Shown: in pieces, positions 24,493 through 33,746 of the stretch
Layout of the letters: every line of letters begins with the position of its first letter
Numbering within the stretch: position 1 is the stretch's first letter
Assembly: GCF_035946055.1 (NCBI RefSeq)
Contig: NZ_CP108364.1
Span: 4,960,001-5,024,000, forward strand
Direction of reading: 5' to 3'
DNA: 64,000 bases
Source: Streptomyces sp. NBC_01341
Lineage (GTDB): Bacteria; Actinomycetota; Actinomycetes; Streptomycetales; Streptomycetaceae
Notes under the pieces: model-generated
Told to the model about the DNA's origin: nothing
What the model saw: only the letters and a program-made list of their open reading frames with translations
Databases searched by the model: none
Position numbers and translations under genes: made by a program

Positions 24493-26666
24493 GCAACATT
24501 CCGGAGACCGGACGGACCCAGCGGGTCCAGATCCGTCTCGTCGTCATCCAGGTCCTCGTCTTCTCCCTGCTCCTGACGCTCGGCGGCCGGCTCTGGTACC
24601 TCCAGATCCGCAACGGGCAGGAGTACACGGACGAGGCCAAGAACAACCACGTCCAGCAGGTCGTGCAGCCCGCCGTCCGGGGAGCGATCCTCGACGCACG
24701 GGGCGTGCCCCTCGCCGACAACGAGACCCGCCTCGTGGTGTCCGCCAGCCGCACCGAGCTGATGAAGATGAAGGACGACGGCGTCGGCGTCCTCACCCGG
24801 CTGGCCGATGTCCTGGACATGAAGGCCAAGGACGTCCAGGACAAGGTCCGGCTCTGCGACGCCAAGACCCCGCAGCCCTGCTGGAACGGCTCGCCCTACC
24901 AGCCGATCCCGGTGACCGACGAGGCCACGACACAGCAGGCCCTCACGATCCGTGAGCGGGCCGAGGACTTCCCGGGCATCACCGCCGAACCCACCGCCGT
25001 ACGCCGCTACGCCGCACCCGGCAAGGCCAACACCGCCCAGGTGCTCGGCTACCTCTCGCCGGTCACCGACGACGAGGTCACCAAGGCCCAGGACACCGAG
25101 TCGCCCTACCTGCGCTCCGACCAGGTCGGCCGCTCCGGCCTCGAGCGCACCTACGACAGGGAACTGCGCGGCAAGGCCGGTGTCACCCGCTACGAGGTCG
25201 ACAACCTCGGCCGGGTCATCGGCCAGGCGCAGAACGACGAGGCGGAGCCCGGTGCCAGCGTCGTCACGTCCATCGACGCCCGGGTCCAGGCCGTCGCCGA
25301 GTACGAGCTCAACAAGGCGATGGAGACGGCCCGCAAGGAGATGGACCGCAACACCAACCAGCTCTACAAGGCGGACTCCGGCGCGGTCGTCGTGATGGAG
25401 GCCAAGACGGGCCGCATCGTCTCGATGGCGTCCCTGCCGACGTACGACCCCAACGCCTGGATCGGCGGCATCTCCGCGAAGGACTACGCCAAGCTCACCG
25501 GCAAGAAGTCCAACTTCCCACTGCTGAACAGGGCCATCCAGGGCACGGCGGCCCCGGGCTCCATCTTCAAGGTGATCTCCTCGACCGCCGCGGTCAACGC
25601 CGGTTACCCGTTCGACGGCAACTACCCGTGCCCGAGCTCGTACTCCATCGGCGGCCAGACCTTCAAGAACTTCGAGTCCCAGGGCTACGGCAGCATCACC
25701 ATCGGCCGTGCCCTCGAGGTCTCCTGCGACACGGTCTACTACGGCCTGGCGCACAAGGAGTGGCAGAAGGACGGCGGAAACAAGCCGAAAAAGGACCCGG
25801 GCGACTGGTTCTACAAGACGGCCCACCAGTTCGGTCTCGGCAAGGAGACCGGCATCGACCTCCCCAACGAGGTATCGGGCCGCGTCCCCGACCGCCAGTG
25901 GAAGCAGAGCTTCTACGACGCCAACAAGACGTCGTGGTGCAAGCAGGGCAAGAAGGACGGCACGTACGTCGAGAAGATCGCGTACGAAGGCTGCATCGAG
26001 GGCTACAAGATGCGTGCCGGTGACTCCGTCAACTACTCCATCGGCCAGGGCGACACGCTCGTCACGCCGATCCAGATGGCGACCATCTACGGCGCGATCT
26101 CCAACGGCGGAACCCTGTACGACCCGACCGTCGGCAAGGCGATCGTCAGCGGCGACGGAAAGACCGTCCAGGAGATCAAGCCCCGGTCGCACGGCAAGCT
26201 GCCCTTCAAGGGAGACACGCGCGACGAGATAGACGAAGCCCTCGCGGGAGTCGCGACCCGGGGCAGCGCCGCCTGGCGGTTCGGCGGATGGCCCCAGGAC
26301 AAGATCCCGATGCACGCCAAGACGGGCACGGCCGAGGTCTACGGCAAGCAGACGACCTCCTGGTTCGCCACGTACACCAAGGACTACTCGATCGTCATGA
26401 CGATCTCTCAGGGTGGTACGGGTTCCGGGGCCTCCGGTCCCGCCGTGCGCAACATCTACAACGCGCTCTACGGACTCGACTCCGCCGGCAAGCAGAACCT
26501 CAAGAAGGCCCTGCTGCCCAAGCCCCAGAAGACACTGCCGAAGATCAAGCCCGACGGCCAGATCGAGTCGCCGAAGATCAAGCCCTACGTCCCCGAGCCG
26601 CCCGCCGAAGACGGTACGCAGGCCCTTGCCGCTGTCCTCGGCGGAGCCCCGGGGAGGCGTGACTGA
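24489..26666 (+). CDS. mrdA: Class B penicillin-binding protein 2 (rod-complex transpeptidase)
   Basis: 725 residues from GTG 24489. A short cytosolic N-terminus and one membrane helix (about 17-37) precede the pedestal domain (VVQPAVRGAILDARGVPLADN). The transpeptidase domain has the acylation motif SIFK (Ser about 358), SCD (about 412) in the SxN position, and KTGT (about 611). An Asp instead of Asn in SxN is seen in some PBP2 proteins. It cross-links peptidoglycan with RodA in the elongation/spore-wall complex. The stop codon overlaps the rodA ATG by one base (TGATG), so the two are coupled. Confidence 0.95.
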   Translation: MSNIPETGRTQRVQIRLVVIQVLVFSLLLTLGGRLWYLQIRNGQEYTDEAKNNHVQQVVQPAVRGAILDARGVPLADNETRLVVSASRTELMKMKDDGVGVLTRLADVLDMKAKDVQDKVRLCDAKTPQPCWNGSPYQPIPVTDEATTQQALTIRERAEDFPGITAEPTAVRRYAAPGKANTAQVLGYLSPVTDDEVTKAQDTESPYLRSDQVGRSGLERTYDRELRGKAGVTRYEVDNLGRVIGQAQNDEAEPGASVVTSIDARVQAVAEYELNKAMETARKEMDRNTNQLYKADSGAVVVMEAKTGRIVSMASLPTYDPNAWIGGISAKDYAKLTGKKSNFPLLNRAIQGTAAPGSIFKVISSTAAVNAGYPFDGNYPCPSSYSIGGQTFKNFESQGYGSITIGRALEVSCDTVYYGLAHKEWQKDGGNKPKKDPGDWFYKTAHQFGLGKETGIDLPNEVSGRVPDRQWKQSFYDANKTSWCKQGKKDGTYVEKIAYEGCIEGYKMRAGDSVNYSIGQGDTLVTPIQMATIYGAISNGGTLYDPTVGKAIVSGDGKTVQEIKPRSHGKLPFKGDTRDEIDEALAGVATRGSAAWRFGGWPQDKIPMHAKTGTAEVYGKQTTSWFATYTKDYSIVMTISQGGTGSGASGPAVRNIYNALYGLDSAGKQNLKKALLPKPQKTLPKIKPDGQIESPKIKPYVPEPPAEDGTQALAAVLGGAPGRRD

Positions 26667-27856
26667 TGGCAGGCTTCTCCGTCTCGCGCTATGCCCCGGA
26701 GCGGTCCGCCTGGGCCAAGCTCGCCGCCCGCGACTCCGTCGTGCGACGGCTGGACTGGCCCCTGCTCGGCTCGGCGGTCGCGCTCTCGTTCGTCGGCTCG
26801 CTCCTGGTCTGGTCGGCGACCCGTGGACGCGATTCGCTGACCCACGGGGACCCGTACTACTTCCTCTTCCGGCACGCGCTGAACACCGGAATCGGCCTGG
26901 GGCTGATGATCGGCACCGTGTGGCTCGGCCACCGCACCCTCCGGGGCGCGGTGCCGGTCCTCTACGGCATCTCGGTCGTGCTGGTCCTCGCGGTCCTCAC
27001 CCCGCTCGGCGCTACCGTCAACGGCGCGCACGCCTGGATCCTCCTGCCTGGCGGGTTCTCGCTCCAGCCGTCCGAGTTCACCAAGATCACGATCATCCTC
27101 GGCATGGCGATGCTGCTCGCCGCCCGCGTCGACGCGGGCGACCAGCAGCACCCCGACCACCGGACGGTCGCCAAGGCGCTCGGTGTGGCCGTCATCCCGA
27201 TGGCGATCGTCATGCTGATGCCCGACCTCGGCTCCGTCATGGTGATGGCCGTCATCGTGCTCGGGGTGCTGCTGGCTTCCGGGGCGTCCAACCGGTGGAT
27301 CTTCGGACTCCTCGGGGCGGGCACCGCGGGCGCTGTCGCCGTGTGGCAGCTCGGGGTCCTCGACGACTACCAGATCGCGCGCTTCGCGGCCTTCGCCAAC
27401 CCGGCGCTCGACCCGGCCGGAGTCGGCTACAACACCAACCAGGCCCGCATCGCGATCGGCTCCGGCGGACTCTCGGGGACCGGTCTCTTCAACGGTTCGC
27501 AGACGACGGGCCAGTTCGTCCCCGAGCAGCAGACCGACTTCGTGTTCACCGTCGCCGGTGAGGAGCTCGGGTTCCTCGGAGCCGGGCTGATCATCGTCCT
27601 GCTCGGCGTCATCCTGTGGCGCGCCTGCCGGATCGCCCGCGAGACGACCGAGCTGTACGGGACCGTCGTGGCCGCCGGGATCATCGCCTGGTTCGCCTTC
27701 CAGTCCTTCGAGAACATCGGCATGACGCTCGGCATCATGCCGGTGGCGGGACTCCCGCTGCCCTTCGTGTCGTACGGAGGATCCTCGATGTTCGCCGTCT
27801 GGGTGGCCATCGGGCTGCTCCAGTCGATCCGGGTGCAGCGGCCGATAACTGCCTGA
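26666..27856 (+). CDS. rodA: SEDS-family peptidoglycan glycosyltransferase RodA (Sfr-like)
   Basis: 396 residues, ATG overlapping the PBP2 stop. About ten membrane helices. SEDS signatures are visible: GAHAWILLPGGFSLQPSEFTKI, PDLGSVMVM, QTDFVFTVAGEELGFLG, and the closing LPLPFVSYGGSSM. The Asp in the QTDF/EE region is close to the catalytic site of this family. RodA polymerises lipid II into glycan strands and works as a pair with the PBP2 encoded just upstream. In Streptomyces the gene in this position is needed for normal spore wall (sfr). It is the last gene of the mre unit; the next gene has its own promoter. Confidence 0.95.
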   Translation: MAGFSVSRYAPERSAWAKLAARDSVVRRLDWPLLGSAVALSFVGSLLVWSATRGRDSLTHGDPYYFLFRHALNTGIGLGLMIGTVWLGHRTLRGAVPVLYGISVVLVLAVLTPLGATVNGAHAWILLPGGFSLQPSEFTKITIILGMAMLLAARVDAGDQQHPDHRTVAKALGVAVIPMAIVMLMPDLGSVMVMAVIVLGVLLASGASNRWIFGLLGAGTAGAVAVWQLGVLDDYQIARFAAFANPALDPAGVGYNTNQARIAIGSGGLSGTGLFNGSQTTGQFVPEQQTDFVFTVAGEELGFLGAGLIIVLLGVILWRACRIARETTELYGTVVAAGIIAWFAFQSFENIGMTLGIMPVAGLPLPFVSYGGSSMFAVWVAIGLLQSIRVQRPITA

Positions 27857-27890
27857 GCGCCACGGGCTGCGTGACCGCGCCGATCGCGGA

Positions 27891-27896
27891 TAGATT
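27891..27896 (+). promoter_or_regulatory. Candidate -10 box of a leaderless promoter for the CYTH-CHAD gene
   Basis: TAGATT lies 6 nt before ATG 27903, with no ribosome site between. Confidence 0.5.
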
Positions 27897-27902
27897 CGTC
27901 CT

Positions 27903-29429
27903 ATGGCGGACTCGAAGCGTGAGGTCGAGCGGAAGTACGAAGCGACTCCCGAGACCCGGCTGCCGGACCTGACCCGTGCAGCCGGGGTCTCGTCCGTCGT
28001 CCACCGGGGCCTGAGCGAACTCGACGCCGTCTACTACGACACCGAGGACCTCAGACTGGCCGCCGGCTCCCTCACACTGAGGCGCCGGACCGGGGGCGGC
28101 GACGCCGGGTGGCACCTCAAGTTCCCTGTCTCCGCCGACGTCCGCGACGAGATCCGGGCCCCGCTCGGCGACGACCTGCCGGCCGAACTGGCCGGACTGC
28201 TCCGTTCCCGCGTGCGCCACGCGAAGGTGGCCCCCGTCGTCCGGATCCTCTCCGCGCGCGACGTCCATCACCTCCTCGACGAGGACGGCGCCCTGCTCGC
28301 CGAACTGAGCGTCGACGAAGTCCTCGCCGAACGCCTCACGGAAAAGGGCCGCGGCACCACTGCGGCCTGGACGGAGCTGGAGGTCGAACTGGCCGACGAC
28401 GTGGACCCCGCTGTCCTCGACGCCGTGGAGCGGCGGCTGCGCAAGGCCGGTGTCCACTCCTCCGCCTCCCCGTCCAAGCTCGCCAGGGCACTGGCCGAGA
28501 CGGCTCCCGAGAACCGGCCGAAGACCCGGAAGGACGGGCCCCCGCGCACTGCGGGCGACCACGTGCTCGCCTACGTGCGCCGCCAGACCGAAGCCGTCGT
28601 CCGGCTCGATCCCGCCGTGCGCCGCGACCTGCCGGACTCCGTCCACCGCATGCGGGTCGCCACGCGGAGGCTGCGCAGTGCCTTCAGGACGTACCGCAGG
28701 ATCCTCGACCGCACCGTCACCGATCCGCTCCGCGACGAACTCAAGTGGCTGGCCGGCGAGCTCGGGACCGGACGCGACCAGGAAGTCCTCGACGCCCGGC
28801 TCCGCTCCCGTGTCGCCGGGCTGCCCGACACCCTGGTCCTGGGTCCCGTGACCGCCCGACTGGACCTGTCATCCGTCGCGGCGGCCTCCGGGGCGCGACA
28901 GAGGATCGGCGACGTACTCGACAGCGAGCGTTATCTCGACCTGCTGGACGCTCTGTACGCCCTCATCGAAGATCCCCCGCTCAGGCGCGCTGCCGCCAAG
29001 GCCCCTAAGGACGCCCTGCCGCGCGCGGTGCTCAAGGACTACGCCCGCCTTGCCGAACGCGTCGGCCACGCCCTCGAACAGCCGCCCGGCCCGGAGCGTG
29101 ACGTGGCGATGCACGAGGCGCGCAAGGCCACCAAACGTGTCCGCTACGCCGCCGACCTCGCGAGGCCCGCACTGGGCGCGCCCGCCAAGAAGTTCTCCCG
29201 CCGGATGAAGTCCGTGCAGACAGTCCTCGGCGACCACCAGGACAGCGTCGTGGCCCGGCAGGCCCTGCGTACCCTCGCGGTCCAGGCCGACGGAGCGGGT
29301 GAGTCCGCCTTCACCTGGGGACTCCTGTACGGCCGCGAGGAAGCGGCGGCGCAGGCGCGGGAACGGGAACTCCCCGAGGTGTGGGCGCGGGCGTCGCGGC
29401 CCCGGCTGCGGGCGGCACTGGAACGCTGA
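27903..29429 (+). CDS. CYTH and CHAD domain-containing protein
   Basis: 508 residues. The N-terminal CYTH domain (about 1-200) starts with the metal/phosphate motif REVERKYEA (ExExK) and forms a tunnel fold that binds or hydrolyses triphosphates. The C-terminal CHAD domain (about 215-505) shows the conserved His/basic signatures HRMRVATRRLRSAFRTYR and HEARKATKRVRYAADL, which bind polyphosphate. The two-domain architecture suggests handling of inorganic polyphosphate or triphosphate. Adenylate cyclase activity is less likely. It stands alone between rodA and the radical SAM gene. The ATG is fixed by the -10 box. Confidence 0.92.
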   Translation: MADSKREVERKYEATPETRLPDLTRAAGVSSVVHRGLSELDAVYYDTEDLRLAAGSLTLRRRTGGGDAGWHLKFPVSADVRDEIRAPLGDDLPAELAGLLRSRVRHAKVAPVVRILSARDVHHLLDEDGALLAELSVDEVLAERLTEKGRGTTAAWTELEVELADDVDPAVLDAVERRLRKAGVHSSASPSKLARALAETAPENRPKTRKDGPPRTAGDHVLAYVRRQTEAVVRLDPAVRRDLPDSVHRMRVATRRLRSAFRTYRRILDRTVTDPLRDELKWLAGELGTGRDQEVLDARLRSRVAGLPDTLVLGPVTARLDLSSVAAASGARQRIGDVLDSERYLDLLDALYALIEDPPLRRAAAKAPKDALPRAVLKDYARLAERVGHALEQPPGPERDVAMHEARKATKRVRYAADLARPALGAPAKKFSRRMKSVQTVLGDHQDSVVARQALRTLAVQADGAGESAFTWGLLYGREEAAAQARERELPEVWARASRPRLRAALER

Positions 29430-29479
29430 GCACCGGGTTACGCTAGATGGTCACCCCTGCCAGCTACGAAGGTCCTCAG

Positions 29480-31405
29480 ATGTCTGCCGAGTCGGTCTTC
29501 CCACAGCTCGAAGCTCTGCTCCCGCATGTGCAGAAGCCCATCCAGTACGTCGGCGGTGAGCTCAACTCCACCGTCAAACCGTGGGACGAATGCGACGTCC
29601 GCTGGGCACTCATGTACCCGGACGCCTACGAGGTCGGGCTCCCCAACCAGGGCGTCATGATCCTCTACGAGGTGCTCAACGAGCGCGACGGCGTCCTCGC
29701 CGAGCGCACGTACAGCGTGTGGCCGGACCTCGAGGAGCTGATGCGCGAACACCACGTGCCGCAGTTCACCGTGGACAGTCACCGCCCCGTCGGCGCCTTC
29801 GACGTGTTCGGCCTGAGCTTCTCCACCGAGCTCGGCTACACCAACATGCTCACGGCCCTGGACCTCGCGGGCATCCCGCTGGAGTCCAAGGACCGGACCG
29901 TGGACCACCCGATCGTGCTGGCGGGCGGCCATGCCGCGTTCAACCCCGAGCCGATCGCGGACTTCATCGACTGCGCGGTGATCGGCGACGGCGAGCAGGC
30001 GGTCCTGGAGATCACCGAGATCGTCCGCGCGTGGAAGGCCGAGGGCCGGCCCGGAGGCCGCGAAGAGGTGCTGTTCCGCCTCGCGAAGACGGGCGGCGTC
30101 TACGTCCCCGGCTTCTACGATGTCGAGTACCTCCCCGACGGCCGCATCGGCCGCGTCGTGCCGAACAGGTCCGGTGTCCCGTGGCGCGTGTCCAAGCACA
30201 CGGTCATGGACCTCGACGAGTGGCCCTACCCGAAGCAGCCGCTCGTCCCCCTCGCCGAGACCGTCCACGAGCGGATGTCCGTCGAGATCTTCCGCGGCTG
30301 CACCCGCGGCTGCCGTTTCTGCCAGGCCGGCATGATCACGCGCCCCGTGCGGGAGCGAAGCATCACCGGCATCGGCGAGATGGTCGAGAAGGGTCTCAAG
30401 GCCACCGGCTTCGAGGAGGTCGGCCTCCTGTCGCTCTCCTCCGCGGACCACTCCGAGATCGGTGACATCGCCAAGGGCCTCGCGGACCGGTACACCGAGG
30501 ACAAGATCGGCCTCTCACTGCCCTCCACCCGCGTCGACGCGTTCAACGTCGACCTGGCCAACGAGCTCACCCGCAACGGCCGCAGGTCCGGACTCACCTT
30601 CGCCCCCGAGGGCGGCTCCGAGCGCATGCGCAAGGTCATCAACAAGATGGTCTCGGAGGAGGACCTGATCCGCACGGTGTCCACCGCGTACGGCAACGGC
30701 TGGCGCCAGGTGAAGCTGTACTTCATGTGCGGCCTGCCCACCGAGACCGACGAGGACGTCCTCCAGATCGGCGACATGGCGGTCAACGTGATCGCCAAGG
30801 GCCGCGAGGTCTCCGGCCAGAACGACATCCGCTGCACCGTCTCCATCGGCGGCTTCGTGCCCAAGCCGCACACGCCCTTCCAGTGGGCCCCGCAGCTCAG
30901 CGCCGAGGACACCGACGCCCGGCTCAAGAAGCTCCGGGACAAGATCCGGGACGACAAGAAGTACGGGCGCTCCATCGGCTTCCGCTACCACGACGGCAAG
31001 CCCGGCATCGTCGAGGGCCTGCTCTCCCGTGGCGACCGCCGCGTCGGTTCCGTCATCCGCGCGGTGTACGAGTCCGGGGGGCGCTTCGACGGCTGGCGCG
31101 AGCACTTCAGCTACGACCTCTGGATGAAGAGCGCCGAGAAGACGCTGCCCGCCTTCGGCGTGGACGTCGACTGGTACACCACCCGCGAGCGGACGTACGA
31201 GGAGGTCCTGCCCTGGGACCACCTGGACTCCGGCCTCGACAAGGACTGGCTCTGGGAGGACTGGCAGGACTCGCTCGACGAGACCGAGGTCGAGGACTGC
31301 CGCTGGACGCCGTGCTTCGACTGCGGCGTGTGCCCGCAGCTCGACCTGGACATCCAGATCGGCCCGACCGGCAAGAAGCTCCTGCCGCTCACGGTCGTGA
31401 AGTAG
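29480..31405 (+). CDS. TIGR03960-type radical SAM protein
   Basis: 641 residues from ATG 29480, supported by GAAGG 7 nt upstream; an ATG at 29447 would fall within a likely -10 (TACGCT, 29439-29444) and start region. An N-terminal B12-binding-like Rossmann region (about 20-190) precedes the radical SAM barrel with the CxxxCxxC cluster motif in RGCTRGCRFCQAG. The C-terminal CFDCGVCPQLDLD holds further Cys residues that could bind a second cluster. The family always pairs with a DUF2344 protein, which is encoded three genes on (32696-33517). Together they are suspected to modify RNA or protein, but the substrate is unknown. Confidence 0.92.
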   Translation: MSAESVFPQLEALLPHVQKPIQYVGGELNSTVKPWDECDVRWALMYPDAYEVGLPNQGVMILYEVLNERDGVLAERTYSVWPDLEELMREHHVPQFTVDSHRPVGAFDVFGLSFSTELGYTNMLTALDLAGIPLESKDRTVDHPIVLAGGHAAFNPEPIADFIDCAVIGDGEQAVLEITEIVRAWKAEGRPGGREEVLFRLAKTGGVYVPGFYDVEYLPDGRIGRVVPNRSGVPWRVSKHTVMDLDEWPYPKQPLVPLAETVHERMSVEIFRGCTRGCRFCQAGMITRPVRERSITGIGEMVEKGLKATGFEEVGLLSLSSADHSEIGDIAKGLADRYTEDKIGLSLPSTRVDAFNVDLANELTRNGRRSGLTFAPEGGSERMRKVINKMVSEEDLIRTVSTAYGNGWRQVKLYFMCGLPTETDEDVLQIGDMAVNVIAKGREVSGQNDIRCTVSIGGFVPKPHTPFQWAPQLSAEDTDARLKKLRDKIRDDKKYGRSIGFRYHDGKPGIVEGLLSRGDRRVGSVIRAVYESGGRFDGWREHFSYDLWMKSAEKTLPAFGVDVDWYTTRERTYEEVLPWDHLDSGLDKDWLWEDWQDSLDETEVEDCRWTPCFDCGVCPQLDLDIQIGPTGKKLLPLTVVK

Positions 31406-31432
31406 ACCCTCCGGGTGACAGCCCGATGACGG

Positions 31433-31465
31433 ACGCCCGGCCCAGGGAAACCCTGGGCCGGGCGT
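31433..31465 (+). terminator. Terminator after the radical SAM gene
   Basis: ACGCCCGGCCCAGGG (31433-31447) pairs perfectly with CCCTGGGCCGGGCGT (31451-31465), loop AAA. It ends only 16 nt before the start codon of the next gene. Confidence 0.85.
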
Positions 31466-31481
31466 TCGCGTCTTCCCCGGC

Positions 31482-32615
31482 ATGGACTTCGACAAGCACC
31501 GCACCCCCACGCCGTACGAGGGCGGAGAGGGCTGTCTGACCACCCTCATCAGGATTCCGGTGCGGATCGTGGTGCTGGTGCTCGTCCTGCCGGTCCGCAT
31601 GCTCTGGGACCTGCTCGTGGCCGGTGGCCGCCTCCTCGACCGCCTGCTGCTGCGCCCCCTGTCCCGGGCGGCGGAGTGGTTCTGCGACCAGGTGCTCGCT
31701 CCTGCCGCCAAGGCCCTTGCGTGGCTGGCCGTGGCCCTGTTCGTGTGGCCCTGGGTGGGGTTGTGGCGCTACGTCGTGGTGCCGGTCGTCCACTACGGGG
31801 TCGTCGTCCCGCTGGTGTGGCTCCACTCGGCCGTACTCGTCCCGGCCGGACACGGACTGCGGTGGGTGTACACCCGACTGCTGGTCCCGGCGGTGGCCGC
31901 GCTCGTCACCCTTCTGCTGGTGTGGCCGGCGGTCGGGGTGTGGCGATACCTCCTCAGGCCGCTCGGCATCGGTGCCGTGTGGCTGGTGACGACCCTTGTG
32001 GTGCTGCCGGCGGAGTGGCTGTACGGGAGGGTGCTGACGCCGTTGGGGCACGGCGTGGCGTGGGTGCTGGGCAGGGTGGGGCGGGGGCTGGTGGTTCTGG
32101 GGCGGGGGTTGTGGACCGGTGGCGCATGGCTGGTCGTGACGCTTCTCGTGCTCCCCGGCGCATGGGTGTACCGACGCGTCCTGGCCCCCCTCGGCCGGGA
32201 GATCGTGACCGCCGTCGGCGTCGCCTGGCGGATCGCGGGGTTCATCTCGCGCGCGGTCGGCCGGGTGCTGGCCTGGCTGGGCCGCCACCTGGTCGGTGCG
32301 CCGGCGGTGTGGGTCTTCCGCGCGGTGTGCACACCGGTGGGCCGCTTCCTGCGCGACGCGGTCTGGGCTCCCGCCCGGCAGGCCGCCCTGGACGCGGTCC
32401 GCGCGGTCCGCGGTGCGCTGTCCACGGCCCGGGGGACGCTGCGCCTGGCGCGCCGCGACGCCTGGCGGGCACTGGTGGGAGAGCCGCAGGTCGGGGACGC
32501 GCGGAAAACAGGAGGGTCGGCTGCGCGTACCCTGGGTAGGACAACGACTGTCCCCAGCGCGGCGCCCGCGTCCGAGATCTCCCCGCAGGTCGGTAAAACC
32601 GTCGAGCGGGGGTGA
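31482..32615 (+). CDS. Repeat-built hydrophobic protein of unknown function
   Basis: 377 residues from ATG 31482, which lacks a clear ribosome site. The first ~290 residues are hydrophobic, Trp-rich and repetitive. VWPWVGLWRY (88-97) recurs as VWPAVGVWRY (148-157). The motif W-aromatic/aliphatic-x-R-x-L/V-x-P recurs near residues 66, 128, 179, 228 and 277, about every 50. The hydrophobic blocks would form several membrane or re-entrant segments. The C-terminal ~85 residues are basic and disordered, rich in Ala, Arg and Thr. It lies between the two partners of the radical SAM/DUF2344 pair, and its stop overlaps an upstream in-frame GTG of the DUF2344 gene. I do not recognise the family. Confidence 0.75.
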   Translation: MDFDKHRTPTPYEGGEGCLTTLIRIPVRIVVLVLVLPVRMLWDLLVAGGRLLDRLLLRPLSRAAEWFCDQVLAPAAKALAWLAVALFVWPWVGLWRYVVVPVVHYGVVVPLVWLHSAVLVPAGHGLRWVYTRLLVPAVAALVTLLLVWPAVGVWRYLLRPLGIGAVWLVTTLVVLPAEWLYGRVLTPLGHGVAWVLGRVGRGLVVLGRGLWTGGAWLVVTLLVLPGAWVYRRVLAPLGREIVTAVGVAWRIAGFISRAVGRVLAWLGRHLVGAPAVWVFRAVCTPVGRFLRDAVWAPARQAALDAVRAVRGALSTARGTLRLARRDAWRALVGEPQVGDARKTGGSAARTLGRTTTVPSAAPASEISPQVGKTVERG

Positions 32616-32695
32616 GCCGGAGCGGCACCCCGGGGCACCCTGTACTTCGTGGGCGGCACGCCACCGCGGTCGCCCCGCACCGAGGAGAAGAACCA

Positions 32696-33517
32696 CTGGG
32701 CAAGCGACAGCCCGAAGGCCCGCCGCCCGCACCGGCGGTGCAGCGCATCCGACTGCGCTACACCAAGCGGGGCCGCCTCCGGTTCACCAGTCACAGAGAC
32801 TTCCAGCGTGCCTTCGAGCGGGCACTGCGCCGCTCCGAGGTGCCGATGGCCTACTCGGCCGGTTTCACCCCGCACCCCAAGGTGTCGTACGCCAACGCCG
32901 CCCCCACGGGTACGGGCAGCGAGGCCGAGTTCCTGGAGATCGCCCTCACCGAGGCGCGGGACCCCGAAACGCTCCGCGGGCTGCTCGACGCGTCGATGCC
33001 CGACGGCCTCGACGTGATCGACGCGGTCGAGGTCCGTACCTCCGGCCTCGCCGAACGCCTGACCGCCTCCGTATGGGAGATGCGACTGGACGGGGTCGGT
33101 GTCGAGGACGCGAAGAGGGCCGTGGCAGCCTTCCTGGACGCCGAGACCGTCGAGGTCCAGCGCCGGGCGAAGAACGGCATGCGGAGCTTCGACGCCCGCG
33201 CCGCCGTCGCCGACCTGCAGGCCCTTGATCCACAGCCCGATAGGCCCGGGGACGGGCCTTGTGCGATACTGCGGCTGGTAGTGCGGCACGTGACACCTGC
33301 CGTGCGACCCGACGACGTCCTTTCAGGCCTCCGAGCCGTGGCCGACCTGACGCCGCCGGTCCCCGCAGCGGTGACCAGGCTGGCGCAGGGGCTCTTCGAC
33401 GAGGAGTCCGGCACGGTGACCGACCCGCTCGCGCCCGACCGCGAGGCAGCCCCGGCCGTTTCCACGGCCGATCCGGCCGCCGCCGCGACGGCGCCGGAAG
33501 GTGCGGGTTCCGCGTAA
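32696..33517 (+). CDS. DUF2344 (TIGR03936) radical SAM-linked protein; possible CTG start
   Basis: The conserved protein starts near LGKRQPEGPPPAPAVQRIRL. A GAGGAG ribosome site (32681-32686) is correctly placed for a CTG codon at 32696, giving 273 residues. Standard alternatives in the same frame are GTG 32612 (28 more residues, overlapping the previous stop as GTGA) and GTG 32738. The domain shows RLRYTKRGRLRFTSHRDF and the RRSEVPMAYSAGFTPHPKVS block of DUF2344, which resembles a degenerate pseudouridine-synthase-like or RNA-binding fold and in other bacteria is fused to the TIGR03960 radical SAM protein. The last ~35 residues are Ala/Pro rich. Family secure, start uncertain. Confidence 0.88.
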   Translation: MGKRQPEGPPPAPAVQRIRLRYTKRGRLRFTSHRDFQRAFERALRRSEVPMAYSAGFTPHPKVSYANAAPTGTGSEAEFLEIALTEARDPETLRGLLDASMPDGLDVIDAVEVRTSGLAERLTASVWEMRLDGVGVEDAKRAVAAFLDAETVEVQRRAKNGMRSFDARAAVADLQALDPQPDRPGDGPCAILRLVVRHVTPAVRPDDVLSGLRAVADLTPPVPAAVTRLAQGLFDEESGTVTDPLAPDREAAPAVSTADPAAAATAPEGAGSA

Positions 33518-33746
33518 GGCGGTCGTTGTAGCGCAGCCCTCTGACTCGGGAGCCATCTGGGTCGGGCCGCGCACCGCCCCATAAGACTTTCGCCAGGCCG
33601 TGCGTAGCGCGTACGGAACCGGCGAGCCAGACATCAGTTCCCGTGCGGCGCCCGCGCCCCGGACGGCGGTATCGCGCACACCGCGCGAATCGCGTCGGAC
33701 CGGACTCAGGCGTGGCGCCCGGGAGCGCGACGGGAGAACCGCCCGC

